Source: Clavibacter phaseoli
Lineage (GTDB): Bacteria > Actinomycetota > Actinomycetes > Actinomycetales > Microbacteriaceae
Length of the DNA stretch: 64,000 nucleotides
NCBI RefSeq assembly: GCF_021922925.1
Contig: NZ_CP040786.1
Span: 2,728,001-2,792,000 of the forward strand
Reading direction: 5' to 3'
Positions 14,493-22,231 of the stretch are shown one piece after another (positions within the stretch are counted from its first letter, which is position 1; the number at the start of each line of letters is the position of its first letter). A model generated the notes under the pieces. That model did not search any database and was not told the DNA's origin. It saw only the letters and a list, made by a program, of their open reading frames with translations. Both the position numbers and the translations under genes were made by a program.

Positions 14493-15149
14493 TCAGCCCA
14501 CGGGCTCCGCGAACACGACGCGGTTGTCCTCGTAGTGGCCCACGCTGCGGTCGAAGACCCCGCCGCAGGTGATGAGGCGGAGCTGGTCGGTGGGCTGCGC
14601 GCCGAACACGCGCGCGGTCGGGAAGTCGGCCTTGGCGAAGTCCGCGACCTCGGTCACGGCGTAGCGCGTGGTGCCGCCGTCGACGTCCTGCACGGCCACC
14701 TCGTCGCCCACGCCGAGCTCGGCGAGCCGGGCGAACGCGGCCGGTCCCACGCGGGAGTCGACGTGGGCGGCGATCACGGTCGGACCGCGTCCGCCGGGGC
14801 GCCCGCCGCCCGTGAACCAGCCGACGTCGTCGAAGTCGACGGGCACCTCCATGCGGCCGTCGGGGGCGATGCCGAGGTCGATGAGCGGCCGGTCGAGGTC
14901 GATGGCGGGGATGGCCACGCGCGACGGGGTCGCGCCGATCCCCTGCACGACCTGCGGCGAGGTCGTGGGGGCCGGGCTCGCGGTCGGGACCGGGGCGGCG
15001 GACGCGGGCGGCCTCGCGGAGTCGGCGCCCGGCACCGGATCCGCGGGCGCGCATCCCGCGAGGACGGCCAGCGGGATCAGCGCGCCCGCGAGCACCGCGG
15101 CCCGGCGGGCGCGCCGCGCGGGCGACGCGTCCGCCGGGGAGCGGTGCAT
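14493..15149 (-). CDS. Class F sortase, lipoprotein form
   Basis: A 218-residue transpeptidase that should join surface proteins to the cell wall. The catalytic triad is seen as His129 (VIAAHVDSR), Cys195 (RLITCGG) and Arg210 (YEDNRVV); size and the ITCGG form point to class F. Unusually the N-terminal hydrophobic segment ends in AVLAGC (Cys33), a lipobox, followed by a Pro/Ala/Thr-rich linker, so it may be held by a lipid. It lies 5 bp after the CHRD gene in one operon under an ECF-type promoter. Candidate partner for the LPVTG protein at 997-1773 (inference). Confidence 0.85.
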   Translation of the reverse strand: MHRSPADASPARRARRAAVLAGALIPLAVLAGCAPADPVPGADSARPPASAAPVPTASPAPTTSPQVVQGIGATPSRVAIPAIDLDRPLIDLGIAPDGRMEVPVDFDDVGWFTGGGRPGGRGPTVIAAHVDSRVGPAAFARLAELGVGDEVAVQDVDGGTTRYAVTEVADFAKADFPTARVFGAQPTDQLRLITCGGVFDRSVGHYEDNRVVFAEPVG

Positions 15150-15154
15150 GCGGA

Positions 15155-15868
15155 TCAGGACTCCTGCGCGCGGTGGCGGCGCATCAGCACGACGCCGGCC
15201 GCGGCGAGCGCGACGGCACCGCCGCCCGCGACGAGCGGGAGCGCGGACGAGGTGGAGGTGGCGGATCCCCCGGCGCCCGTGTCGACGCCGCCGACCGGCA
15301 CCTGCGTCAGCTGGCCGCGGACGGCGCCCGCGGTGAACGACGCCGTGTGGGTGTCGGCCGCGAAGGCGGACGGGTCGGCCTCGATCTGCGCGACCGTGAA
15401 GCCCGTGCCGGTGTCCTGGTCCTCGGCGCTCATGATCCCGGTGGTGAAGGGTCCCTGCATGCAGCCGGAGCTGGTGCGGGTACCGTTCCCGGCGTCGACC
15501 GGGTTGGGGAACGCGATGCGGGGCGGGCCGGCCTTGCCGACGGCGGCCTGGTGGATGTGCGTGGCCGTCTTCGCCGGGCTCTGGTACTCGCCGGTGACGC
15601 CCGTGAGGGTGATGTCGTAGCAGATGGTGTTCGACGCGGAGTCGAGGCGGAGGTCGAACCGGCCGGTCGCGCCGGGCTCGCCGGGCGTCGCGACGCCGTC
15701 GGCGTTGAGCACCTGGTCGGGCGTCGCCATGACGGTGAACGCGCTCGTGAAGCGCTCCGGCTCGGGGACGGTCGTCTCGGCGGACGCGGGCGTCGCGACG
15801 AGGAGGGTGAGGGCGGCCGCGGCGGCGCCCCCGATGGTCGTGTTCCGGACGAGTCTCGTGTGCGTCAT
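15155..15868 (-). CDS. Secreted CHRD-domain protein with C-terminal membrane anchor
   Basis: A 237-residue exported protein. The signal peptide (about 1-30) ends near ASAETT. A CHRD domain spans about 38-190, with FTVMATPDQV, ICYDITLTGV, ATHIHQA and AVRGQLTQV in the expected order. A Gly/Ser/Thr linker leads to ALPLVAGGG plus a hydrophobic stretch and MRRHRA; this resembles a sorting signal, but the Thr-Gly of LPXTG is missing, so it may be a plain membrane anchor or a variant site for the sortase beside it. The ATG at 15868 was chosen as the start of the signal peptide. First gene of its operon. Confidence 0.78.
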   Translation of the reverse strand: MTHTRLVRNTTIGGAAAAALTLLVATPASAETTVPEPERFTSAFTVMATPDQVLNADGVATPGEPGATGRFDLRLDSASNTICYDITLTGVTGEYQSPAKTATHIHQAAVGKAGPPRIAFPNPVDAGNGTRTSSGCMQGPFTTGIMSAEDQDTGTGFTVAQIEADPSAFAADTHTASFTAGAVRGQLTQVPVGGVDTGAGGSATSTSSALPLVAGGGAVALAAAGVVLMRRHRAQES

Positions 15869-15921
15869 CGCGTGCAGCCTCTCGTGGTGGGGCGCCCGGA
15901 CGGGCACCGCTTCTGACAGGG

Positions 15922-15949
15922 CATACGCACGGCGGGCGGCGGGCGTTCA
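15922..15949 (-). promoter_or_regulatory. ECF-type promoter for the CHRD-sortase operon
   Basis: On the minus strand TGAAC (15945-15949) is followed after 17 bp by CGTATG (15922-15927), a typical ECF sigma promoter. It has the same hexamers and spacing as the promoter at 16004-16030 on the other strand, so both are probably read by the sigma factor encoded at 16077. Confidence 0.7.
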
Positions 15950-16003
15950 TCGGATGCCGGAGATCCATCGGATCCGGTCGCCATCCCTCCGCGGCCCGGT
16001 CGG

Positions 16004-16030
16004 TGAACGCCGCGCCCTCCCCCGACGTAT
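16004..16030 (+). promoter_or_regulatory. ECF-type promoter for the sigma/anti-sigma operon
   Basis: TGAAC (16004-16008), a 17-bp spacer and CGTAT (16026-16030), 46 nt before the sigma-factor ATG. It is a mirror copy of the promoter facing the CHRD gene and implies autoregulation. Confidence 0.7.
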
Positions 16031-16076
16031 CCCCCGGTGAGGGCGCGCACCCGCCGCCTAGGCTGAGGGGATCACG

Positions 16077-16628
16077 ATGGCGCTCGTCCTGACGCGTCCG
16101 GCACCTGCACCCGAGCGGAGCACGATGAGCGCGTCCACGCCCGGCCTCGACGTGCGCGCCGCGTTCGCGGAGCACGGCGGCGCGCTGCTCGGCTTCGCGG
16201 TCAACGCCCTGCAGGATCGCCAGCTCGCCGAGGACTGCGTGCAGGAGACGTTCCTCCGCGCCTGGCGGGCGCGCGACTCCTTCGACGGCGAGCGCGGCAG
16301 CGCGCGCACGTGGCTGTTCGCGATCGAGCGGCGGGTGATCCTCGACGTGCACCGCGCCCGGGCCCGCACGCCGCGCATCGTCGCCGAGGAGGAGGCGCCC
16401 GAGCAGGCGACGCGGGAGGCGGATCCGCTCGAGCGGCTCGGCATCGTCGAGGGCCTCGCGCGCCTGAGCGACGCGCACCGCGAGGCCGTCGTCGCGGTCC
16501 ACCTCACCGGGCTCAGCTACCAGGAGCTCTCCACCGCGACGGGCGTCCCCGTCGCCACCCTGCGCACGCGCGTCTTCCACGCGCTCCGCGCCCTCCGCAC
16601 GCATCTCGACGAAGTGGATCCCGCATGA
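16077..16628 (+). CDS. ECF (extracytoplasmic function) RNA polymerase sigma factor
   Basis: A 183-residue sigma-70-family protein. Region 2 (about 30-90) has ALQDRQLAEDCVQETFLRAWRARDSFDG and ARTWLFAIERRVILDVHRARAR; region 4 (about 128-178) has LSDAHREAVVAVHLTGLSYQELSTATGVPVATLRTRVFHALRALR, the -35 recognition helix-turn-helix. It should read TGAAC-N17-CGTAT, found before its own gene and before the divergent CHRD-sortase operon. GAGGGG lies 7 nt before the chosen ATG; an inner ATG at 16125 is possible. Its stop overlaps the anti-sigma start. The group resembles SigK/SigL-like factors, exact class not certain. Confidence 0.88.
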   Translation: MALVLTRPAPAPERSTMSASTPGLDVRAAFAEHGGALLGFAVNALQDRQLAEDCVQETFLRAWRARDSFDGERGSARTWLFAIERRVILDVHRARARTPRIVAEEEAPEQATREADPLERLGIVEGLARLSDAHREAVVAVHLTGLSYQELSTATGVPVATLRTRVFHALRALRTHLDEVDPA

Positions 16629-17437
16629 CCGACGACCGCATCCCCGATCCGCACGCCGCCGAGCCCGACGACCGCCGCGGCGAGCTCATCGCGGCGGCCC
16701 TGGCCGACGACCTCTCGCCCGCCGAGTCCGCAGAGCTCGCGGCGATGCGCGCCGCCGACCCGACGATCGACGAGGAGATCGCGCTGCTCGGCGGGCTGCC
16801 CGGGGCGATCCGCGGGGTCGGATCCTGGCAGCGGGCCGAGCCGAGCGCGGAGCTGGCGCGGCGGATCGAGCGGATCGCGGACGGCCGCGGCGAGGCGGCC
16901 AGCGCAGCGGATGCCGTGACGCCGACCGACACCGCGCCGCCGGCGGACGCCGACCGGCCCGCCGACCTCGACGCCCACCGCGCGACCCGCGGGACGCCTC
17001 CGCACCGCCGCCGCACGGCCCTGCTCATCGCCGGCGCCGCCGCCTGCCTCGTCCTCGGCGCCGTCGGCGGCGCGTTCCTCGCCACCCCGCGCGCCGACGT
17101 CGCGACCGGCCCGGCCGGCACGCTCGGCGCCGTCGAGGACGTGACCTTCCAGGGCGCGCCGGCGGGCGTCGACGTGGAGGGCGACGTCGTCGCGCACACC
17201 TGGGGCACCGAGACCGTCCTGTCGGTCGACGGCCTCCCCGCGGGCGACTCCTTCTCCGTGGTCGTGGTCGACGCCGCGGGCGGCGAGCACCCCTCCGGCA
17301 CGATGCTCGGGTCCGCCGTGCGCATCGACTGCCGCCTCAACGCCGACGTGCTGCGCCAGGACGCGGCGTCCGTGGAGATCCGCGACGCCGCGGGCGACCG
17401 GGTCGCCGTCGCGGAGCTGCCGCCCGTCACCGCCTGA
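16625..17437 (+). CDS. Membrane anti-sigma factor
   Basis: A 270-residue single-pass protein. An acidic cytoplasmic part (1-85) has the anti-sigma phrase LAAALADDLSPAESAELAAM-like order, but no HxxxCxxC zinc motif. A Pro/Asp-rich linker and arginine cluster lead to the membrane helix (about 131-153); the extracellular part (155-270) resembles RskA-type sensor domains (VEDVTFQGAPAGVDVEG, SFSVVVVDAAGG). ATGA overlap with the sigma gene couples translation, as usual for such pairs. It should hold the sigma factor at the membrane until an envelope signal triggers its release, probably by regulated proteolysis. Confidence 0.8.
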   Translation: MTDDRIPDPHAAEPDDRRGELIAAALADDLSPAESAELAAMRAADPTIDEEIALLGGLPGAIRGVGSWQRAEPSAELARRIERIADGRGEAASAADAVTPTDTAPPADADRPADLDAHRATRGTPPHRRRTALLIAGAAACLVLGAVGGAFLATPRADVATGPAGTLGAVEDVTFQGAPAGVDVEGDVVAHTWGTETVLSVDGLPAGDSFSVVVVDAAGGEHPSGTMLGSAVRIDCRLNADVLRQDAASVEIRDAAGDRVAVAELPPVTA

Positions 17438-17464
17438 TCGGCCTGAGCCACCCGATCCGCGGAT

Positions 17465-17488
17465 CCGCCGGCATCACGACGCCGGCGG
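17465..17488. terminator. Hairpin between anti-sigma and TetR genes
   Basis: An 8-bp stem (17465-17472 with 17481-17488) and 8-nt loop after the anti-sigma stop; the reverse TetR stop codon lies in the loop, so it may serve both genes. Confidence 0.45.
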
Positions 17489-18217
17489 CAGCCCCGCCTG
17501 CTGGCGCACGCCCGCGAGGAGCAGGTCGAGCCCGGAGCGGAACACGTCGAGGTCGTCGTGCGTCGCCATCTCGCCCGCGGCGTCGTGCGCGAACGGGAAC
17601 TCCGCCGGATCGAGCTCCCGCCAGCGGTCGGCGAGCACCCCCAGGAACCCCTCCCGGTCCATCCCGCTGTCCAGGAACTCCTGCGGCGGCGGCTCGGCGA
17701 GGTCGGCCGCGACCCCGACGACGTAGCTGACGATCGACGACACCGCGTGGAAGCGCTGCCGCGGCGTAAGGTCGAGCCCGAGCAGCTGCTGGCCGATCCG
17801 CTCGTACATCGCCATCGAGTTGGGCTGCAGCCCGTTGTTGCGGAGCATGTACTGCCCGAACCACGGCCGGCGCACGAGCTCGTCGAAGAGCGCGAGGGCG
17901 ACGGCGCGCACGTTGCCGATCGGGTCGGATCCGTGGGTCAGCGGCTCGGTGTCCGCCAGCACCCGGCCCATCACCTCCTCGGTCACCTTCTCGAGCAGCT
18001 CGTCGCGGCTCGCGACGTACCAGTAGATGCTCGCGACGCCCCCGCCGAGCCGAGCGGCGAGCGCGCGGAAGGTGAGCGCCCTCTCCCCCGACTCGTCGAG
18101 GATCGCGAGGGCCTCGGCGAGCACCGTGTCGAGCGAGTGCGACGCGCGCTGGCGTCCCCGAGCGCGTGCGGGCGCGGCGGTGCCGCCGCCCTCCTTCGTG
18201 GATCCATCTGCCGCCAT
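17474..18217 (-). CDS. TetR-family regulator of the divergent MFS exporter
   Basis: A 247-residue repressor. The N-terminal helix-turn-helix (about 28-75) reads LAEALAILDESGERALTFRALAARLGGGVASIYWYVASRDELL, the form seen in TetR/TetR_C proteins, followed by an all-helical ligand-binding domain. It is divergent from a DHA2-type exporter with palindromes at 18233-18243 and 18251-18283 between. The start at 18217 was chosen because TAGGAT (18225-18230, minus strand) lies 7 nt upstream as a -10 box; an ATG 9 nt further up would lie inside that box. Likely released by the compound that the pump exports. Confidence 0.84.
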   Translation of the reverse strand: MAADGSTKEGGGTAAPARARGRQRASHSLDTVLAEALAILDESGERALTFRALAARLGGGVASIYWYVASRDELLEKVTEEVMGRVLADTEPLTHGSDPIGNVRAVALALFDELVRRPWFGQYMLRNNGLQPNSMAMYERIGQQLLGLDLTPRQRFHAVSSIVSYVVGVAADLAEPPPQEFLDSGMDREGFLGVLADRWRELDPAEFPFAHDAAGEMATHDDLDVFRSGLDLLLAGVRQQAGLPPAS

Positions 18218-18232
18218 GGCTTGCATCCTACC

Positions 18233-18283
18233 GAACGGCGTTCCATACTATCGAACGTCGTACGGTTCTCGTACGGCGTTCGA
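18233..18283. promoter_or_regulatory. TetR operators between regulator and exporter
   Basis: Two inverted repeats share GAACG/CGTTC arms. The first is GAACGGCGTTC at 18233-18243, next to the reverse -10 box. The second has 14-bp arms (18251-18264 with 18270-18283) matching at 13 of 14 positions, and lies 16 bp before the exporter start. Both promoters could be closed by one regulator. Confidence 0.72.
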
Positions 18284-18299
18284 GAGGAAGAGGATCCCG

Positions 18300-19793
18300 A
18301 TGAGCACCCCCACGATCGCCTCCGCGCCACCCCGCGGCTACCCGTCCCTCCGCGCCGCGGCCATCCCGCTCGCCGCGCTCTGCCTGGCCTTCTTCGTCGA
18401 GATGGTCGACAACACGCTGCTCTCCATCGCCCTGCCGACGATCGGTCGCGCGCTCGACAGCGGCACGACCGGCCTCCAGTGGGTGACGGGCGCCTACTCG
18501 CTCACCTTCGGCGGCCTGCTGCTGACCGCGGGATCCGCCGCCGACCGGTTCGGCCGCCGCCGCGTCCTCCTGATCGGCCTCGCGGCGTTCGGCCTCATCA
18601 GCCTCGCCGTCGTCCTCGTCACCGACATCGGCCAGCTCATCGCCCTGCGCGCGGCGCTCGGAGCCGCCGCCGCGGCCATGGCGCCCGTCACGATGTCGCT
18701 GATCTTCCGCCTCTTCGAGGACGACAAGCTGCGCATGCGCTCGATCACGATCGTCATGGTCGTCGGCATGTCCGGCTTCGTCCTCGGCCCGCTCCTCGGC
18801 GGCTCGATCCTCGGCGCCGTCAGCTGGCAGTGGCTGCTGGTCGTCAACGCGCCCCTCGCGCTGCTCGTCTGGAGCGGCGTGCGCGCCGGGGTCCCCGCCG
18901 ACCGCCGCGACGACCTCACCTCCGAGCGCCTCGACCTGCCCGGCACGGTGCTCACCGTCGCCGCGATCGGGCTCGGCTGCTACACGCTCACGAGCGGCGT
19001 CGAGCGCGGCTGGCTCGCGCCCGTCACGATCGCCTGCGCGCTCGGCGCCGTCGCCGCCGTCGCGGGCTTCATCGCCCGCGAGCGCCGCGCGGCCTCGCCC
19101 ATGATCGACCTCGCGATCTTCCGCGCCGGCCCCGTCCGCGGCGCCGCGCTCACGCAGCTCGGGGCATCGGTCGCGTTCGCCAGCATCCTGTTCGGGCTGA
19201 TCCTGCACTTCCAGTACGCCTACGGCTGGAGCCCGATGCGGGCCGGCCTCGCGAACCTGCCCATCATCGTCACGATGATCGCCGCGAGCCCCATCGCCGA
19301 GCGGCTCGCCACGCGCCTCGGCCACCGCATGGCGTGCCTCGTCGGCACCGGCTTCCTGGTGGGCGGGCTGGTCGGCCTGGCCTGGGCCGTGGACCGCGGC
19401 TACCCCTTCATGATGGCGGCGATGATCCTGTTCACCGTCGGGCTGCGCACGATCATGACCATCTGCGCGGTCGCCCTCGTCGAGTCGATGCCCCGGAACC
19501 GCACCTCGATCGGCGCCGCGCTCAACGACACCGCGCAGGAGCTCGGCACGAGCCTCGGCACCGCGGTCGTCGGCACGCTCATCGCGGCGCTCGTCACGAC
19601 CGCGCTGCCGGCGGGCGCGTGGAGCGCCGACCTGATCCACTCGTTCTTCGCCGGCGAGCGGACCGTCTACCTCGTCGTCGCCGTCCTCACCGGTGTGATC
19701 GCCACCGTCGGCGCGCTCTCGCTCACGGACTCCCGCACGACGGAGGAGCCGGCGGCGGCCGACGAGCCCGAGCCCGACCGCGTCGCGGCGTGA
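18300..19793 (+). CDS. MFS drug-exporter-like transporter (DHA2/EmrB-QacA type)
   Basis: A 497-residue membrane protein with about fourteen hydrophobic segments, the DHA2 number. Early motifs fit: FFVEMVDNTLLSIALPTIG (motif D1 region), LQWVTGAYSLTFGGLLLTAGSAADRFGRRRV (motif A), and GFVLGPLLGG (motif C, proton antiporter). It should export toxic compounds or a metabolite in exchange for protons. GAGAGGAAGAGG precedes the ATG. The divergent TetR regulator and the operators indicate substrate-induced expression. The C-terminal tail is acidic. Specific substrate unknown. Confidence 0.88.
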   Translation: MSTPTIASAPPRGYPSLRAAAIPLAALCLAFFVEMVDNTLLSIALPTIGRALDSGTTGLQWVTGAYSLTFGGLLLTAGSAADRFGRRRVLLIGLAAFGLISLAVVLVTDIGQLIALRAALGAAAAAMAPVTMSLIFRLFEDDKLRMRSITIVMVVGMSGFVLGPLLGGSILGAVSWQWLLVVNAPLALLVWSGVRAGVPADRRDDLTSERLDLPGTVLTVAAIGLGCYTLTSGVERGWLAPVTIACALGAVAAVAGFIARERRAASPMIDLAIFRAGPVRGAALTQLGASVAFASILFGLILHFQYAYGWSPMRAGLANLPIIVTMIAASPIAERLATRLGHRMACLVGTGFLVGGLVGLAWAVDRGYPFMMAAMILFTVGLRTIMTICAVALVESMPRNRTSIGAALNDTAQELGTSLGTAVVGTLIAALVTTALPAGAWSADLIHSFFAGERTVYLVVAVLTGVIATVGALSLTDSRTTEEPAAADEPEPDRVAA

Positions 19794-19802
19794 GCGGGCG
19801 GC

Positions 19803-20393
19803 TCAGCCGAGGCGGGCCAGCAGCTCGAGCGACCGCTCGAGCACGAGCGCGGTGGCGACGGGATCCGACGACGGCAGCGACGCGTCCGTGAACAGGTGCG
19901 CGTCGCCGTCGTAGACGAACACCTCGGCGAGCTCCGGGCCCACGAGGTCGACCAGCTCGCGGGCGCCGTCGAGGTCGCCCTCGCCGGCGAAGAACGGATC
20001 CCGCGCCATGCCGTGCACCTGCGCGGGCACGCCGGCCGGCCACGGCCCGAAGGACCACTCCGCCGAGAGCGACACGAACGACTCGTAGAGGAGCGCGCCT
20101 CGGGCGCCCGGCCGGGTCTGGGCGAGGCGCTGCGCGATGGATCCGCCCCACGAGAAGCCGGCGTAGACGAGCTCGGCGGGCAGCCCGTCGAGGGCGCGGT
20201 CGGTGCGCTCGGCGACCACGTGGTCGGCGAGGCCCGCCATCAGCGCGAGGCCGGCCTCGATGGACTCCGGCAGCGCGCCGTCGAACAGGTCGGGCACGTG
20301 CACGGTGTGCCCGCCGTCCCGCAGCGCGTCGGCGAACGCGTGCACGCCGGGGCTCGCGCCCTGCACGTGGTGGAACAGCACGATCTCGGCCAT
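19803..20393 (-). CDS. Dienelactone-hydrolase-family alpha/beta hydrolase
   Basis: A 196-residue cytoplasmic hydrolase. The nucleophile elbow is GFSWGGS (about 81-87), with Ser where classical dienelactone hydrolases use Cys; the Asp (VYDGDAH) and His of the same phrase near the C-terminus complete the triad. The short length and the opening IVLFHHVQGASPGVHAFADALRDGGHTVHVPDLFDG match this family. The ribosome-binding site AGAGGTG precedes the ATG. Substrate unknown; it stands alone, 9 bp convergent with the MFS gene. Confidence 0.82.
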   Translation of the reverse strand: MAEIVLFHHVQGASPGVHAFADALRDGGHTVHVPDLFDGALPESIEAGLALMAGLADHVVAERTDRALDGLPAELVYAGFSWGGSIAQRLAQTRPGARGALLYESFVSLSAEWSFGPWPAGVPAQVHGMARDPFFAGEGDLDGARELVDLVGPELAEVFVYDGDAHLFTDASLPSSDPVATALVLERSLELLARLG

Positions 20394-20526
20394 GGGCGCA
20401 CCTCTCGTCGTCCGCGCGCGGGCACGGATCCGGGCGCTCCCGTCGCGGGGCGCCGTGCCGCGAACCTACTCGCGGGTCCGCGCCGGGGACAGCCCCGATG
20501 CCCGGATCCGCGGGCCCGCCGACCCC

Positions 20527-21453
20527 TCAGGGAGCCGGCGTCTCGCTCACGTAGGACTCCGCGGCCAGCTCCATGCACCGCAGCCGCGCCGGGGAGAGGT
20601 CGTAGGGCATCCTCGCGATGGCCTCCATCGCGCTCATCGACGGGGCGGGCCGGCGGGAGCCGACCTCGTCCGCGGCGTCGGCGCCCTCGGGGTGCAGCGC
20701 ATCCCAGGCGTCGACGAGCTCGTCGTCGAGGCGCGGGAGGTCGGATCCGTCGATCGCCGCGTGCAGCATCGTCTCGAAGGCGCGTCGCTCGGCCGCGACC
20801 TCCGCTACGCGCGGGTCGTCGACGGCGACCGTGTCGTCGAGCGCCTCCTCGGCGGCCTCGACGCGGTCGGACGCCGCGCGCAGGCCCGGGAGGGTGGCGA
20901 TGGCGATGTGCCGGGTGGCGTTGAGCGCCGCGCCGAGCGGCCCGAGGACGCGCTCCACGACCAGCAGGTCGTCGAGGTCGGCCGGGCGGAGGGATCCGGC
21001 GGGCAGGCCCTCGAGGCGGGTGGCGACGGAGTCGGAGAGCAGGCCCAGGCGGCTGCCCCGGGCGCGCATGCGCCGGACGGCCGCGCGCTGGCGGCGCAGC
21101 TCCGCCTCCTGGGCGTCGAGGGTCGCCTCGAGCCGGGCGAGGATGCCGGCGACGTCCGCGTCGGCGCCCGGGGTCCCGCGATCGTCCGCGTCCGCATCCG
21201 CACCCGCGGGCGCCGGGTCGGCGAAGGCGTCGCGGATGTCGTCGAGGGCGATCCCGGCGTCGGCCATCCGCCGGATCCACAGCAGCCGGATCATCTCCGC
21301 GTAGCCGTACCGGCGGCGGTCGTCGGCGCCCCGTTCGGGCTCGGGGAGCAGGCCGATCTGGTGGTAGTGCCGGATGGCCCGCGGGGTGGTGCCGACGAAC
21401 GCGGCCGCGTCGCCGATCCGGACCTGGCGGGGCGGGATCAGGGACGGGTGCAT
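20527..21453 (-). CDS. MerR-family transcriptional regulator
   Basis: A protein of about 308 residues. The N-terminal MerR winged helix (about 12-80) is clear: VRIGDAAAFVGTTPRAIRHYHQIGLLPEPE and RRRYGYAEMIRLLWIRRMADAGIALDDIRDAF, then a long coiled coil (about 110-145) with QEAELRRQRAAVRRMRARG. The C-terminal part is helical and has no cysteine cluster, so it does not look like a metal sensor. The start was set at 21453 (GAGGAAGG upstream); ATGs at 21483 and 21501 are in frame, but a TAGCGT hexamer at 21503-21508 lies so close that the outermost is unlikely. Ligand and targets unknown. Confidence 0.78.
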   Translation of the reverse strand: MHPSLIPPRQVRIGDAAAFVGTTPRAIRHYHQIGLLPEPERGADDRRRYGYAEMIRLLWIRRMADAGIALDDIRDAFADPAPAGADADADDRGTPGADADVAGILARLEATLDAQEAELRRQRAAVRRMRARGSRLGLLSDSVATRLEGLPAGSLRPADLDDLLVVERVLGPLGAALNATRHIAIATLPGLRAASDRVEAAEEALDDTVAVDDPRVAEVAAERRAFETMLHAAIDGSDLPRLDDELVDAWDALHPEGADAADEVGSRRPAPSMSAMEAIARMPYDLSPARLRCMELAAESYVSETPAP

Positions 21454-21505
21454 GGCGGGGCCTTCCTCGGCGGGGTGGGTCATGGGACCACCCGACCACA
21501 TGACG

Positions 21506-22231
21506 CTACGGGAGGTGCAAGCCCGGCCGGCGGGCGAGGTGCGCGCCGAAGGAGGCGCGCCGGGCCTCGTCCACCGCGTCGTCGAAGCGGAGCTCCGGGT
21601 CGGCGAGCTGGGCGATGACGGCGAGCGCGTGGATCCGCACCCGGGCGTCCGCCGCGCGCCGCGACCGCTCGAGGACCGGCAACGCGGCCCGGCCGACGCT
21701 CGCGAAGGCGCGCGCGAGGCTGGCCTGCGTGTCGCGGCCGCCGCGGCCGAGCTGCGACGCGAGCTGCTGCGAGAGCCAGCGGGCGCCGGCCGGATCGCGG
21801 TCGCCGTCGACGAGGCCCGACGACGTGCGCCACGCGGTGCGGGCGACGTGGTCGTCGGGATCCCGCAGCAGCGCCGGCGTGATGGCGGGCAGGGCGCGCC
21901 GGTCGCCGATCTTGGAGAGCGTGTGCAGCGCCTGGCTGCGCGCCTGCGGGATGGGCGACGTCAGCTCGGCGATGAGCGGCGGGATCGTCAGCTCCGGGTC
22001 GTGCCGGATCAGCGCCCACGTGAGCATCTCGCGCACGTTGAGGTCGGGCTCGACGCGGCAGCGGTGGATGAGGCCCTCGACGAGCGCGGGATCCGGCCGG
22101 GTGCCCGCGGTGAGCGCGGCCTGCAGCCGGGAGGACGCGTCGGGCGCGCGGAGGGCCGCGGCCAGCCGGGCGGCGATCTCGGCGTCGGCGGGGCGCTCCT
22201 GGCGTCCGGGCTCGCGCGGCGCGTCCGTCAC
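21506..22231 (-). CDS. HEAT-repeat protein
   Basis: A 241-residue helical protein. Repeats of about 30 residues carry HEAT-type phrases: VREMLTWALIRHDPELTIPPLIAELTS, ARSQALHTLSKIGDRRALPAITPALL, DDHVARTAWRTSS, QASLARAFASVGRAALPVLE and VRIHALAVIAQLADPE. Such proteins are adaptors or phycobilin-lyase-like enzymes; here no partner is certain. It starts with GTG overlapping the stop of the upstream alpha/beta hydrolase (GTGA), so the two are co-translated. Confidence 0.72.
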   Translation of the reverse strand: MTDAPREPGRQERPADAEIAARLAAALRAPDASSRLQAALTAGTRPDPALVEGLIHRCRVEPDLNVREMLTWALIRHDPELTIPPLIAELTSPIPQARSQALHTLSKIGDRRALPAITPALLRDPDDHVARTAWRTSSGLVDGDRDPAGARWLSQQLASQLGRGGRDTQASLARAFASVGRAALPVLERSRRAADARVRIHALAVIAQLADPELRFDDAVDEARRASFGAHLARRPGLHLP

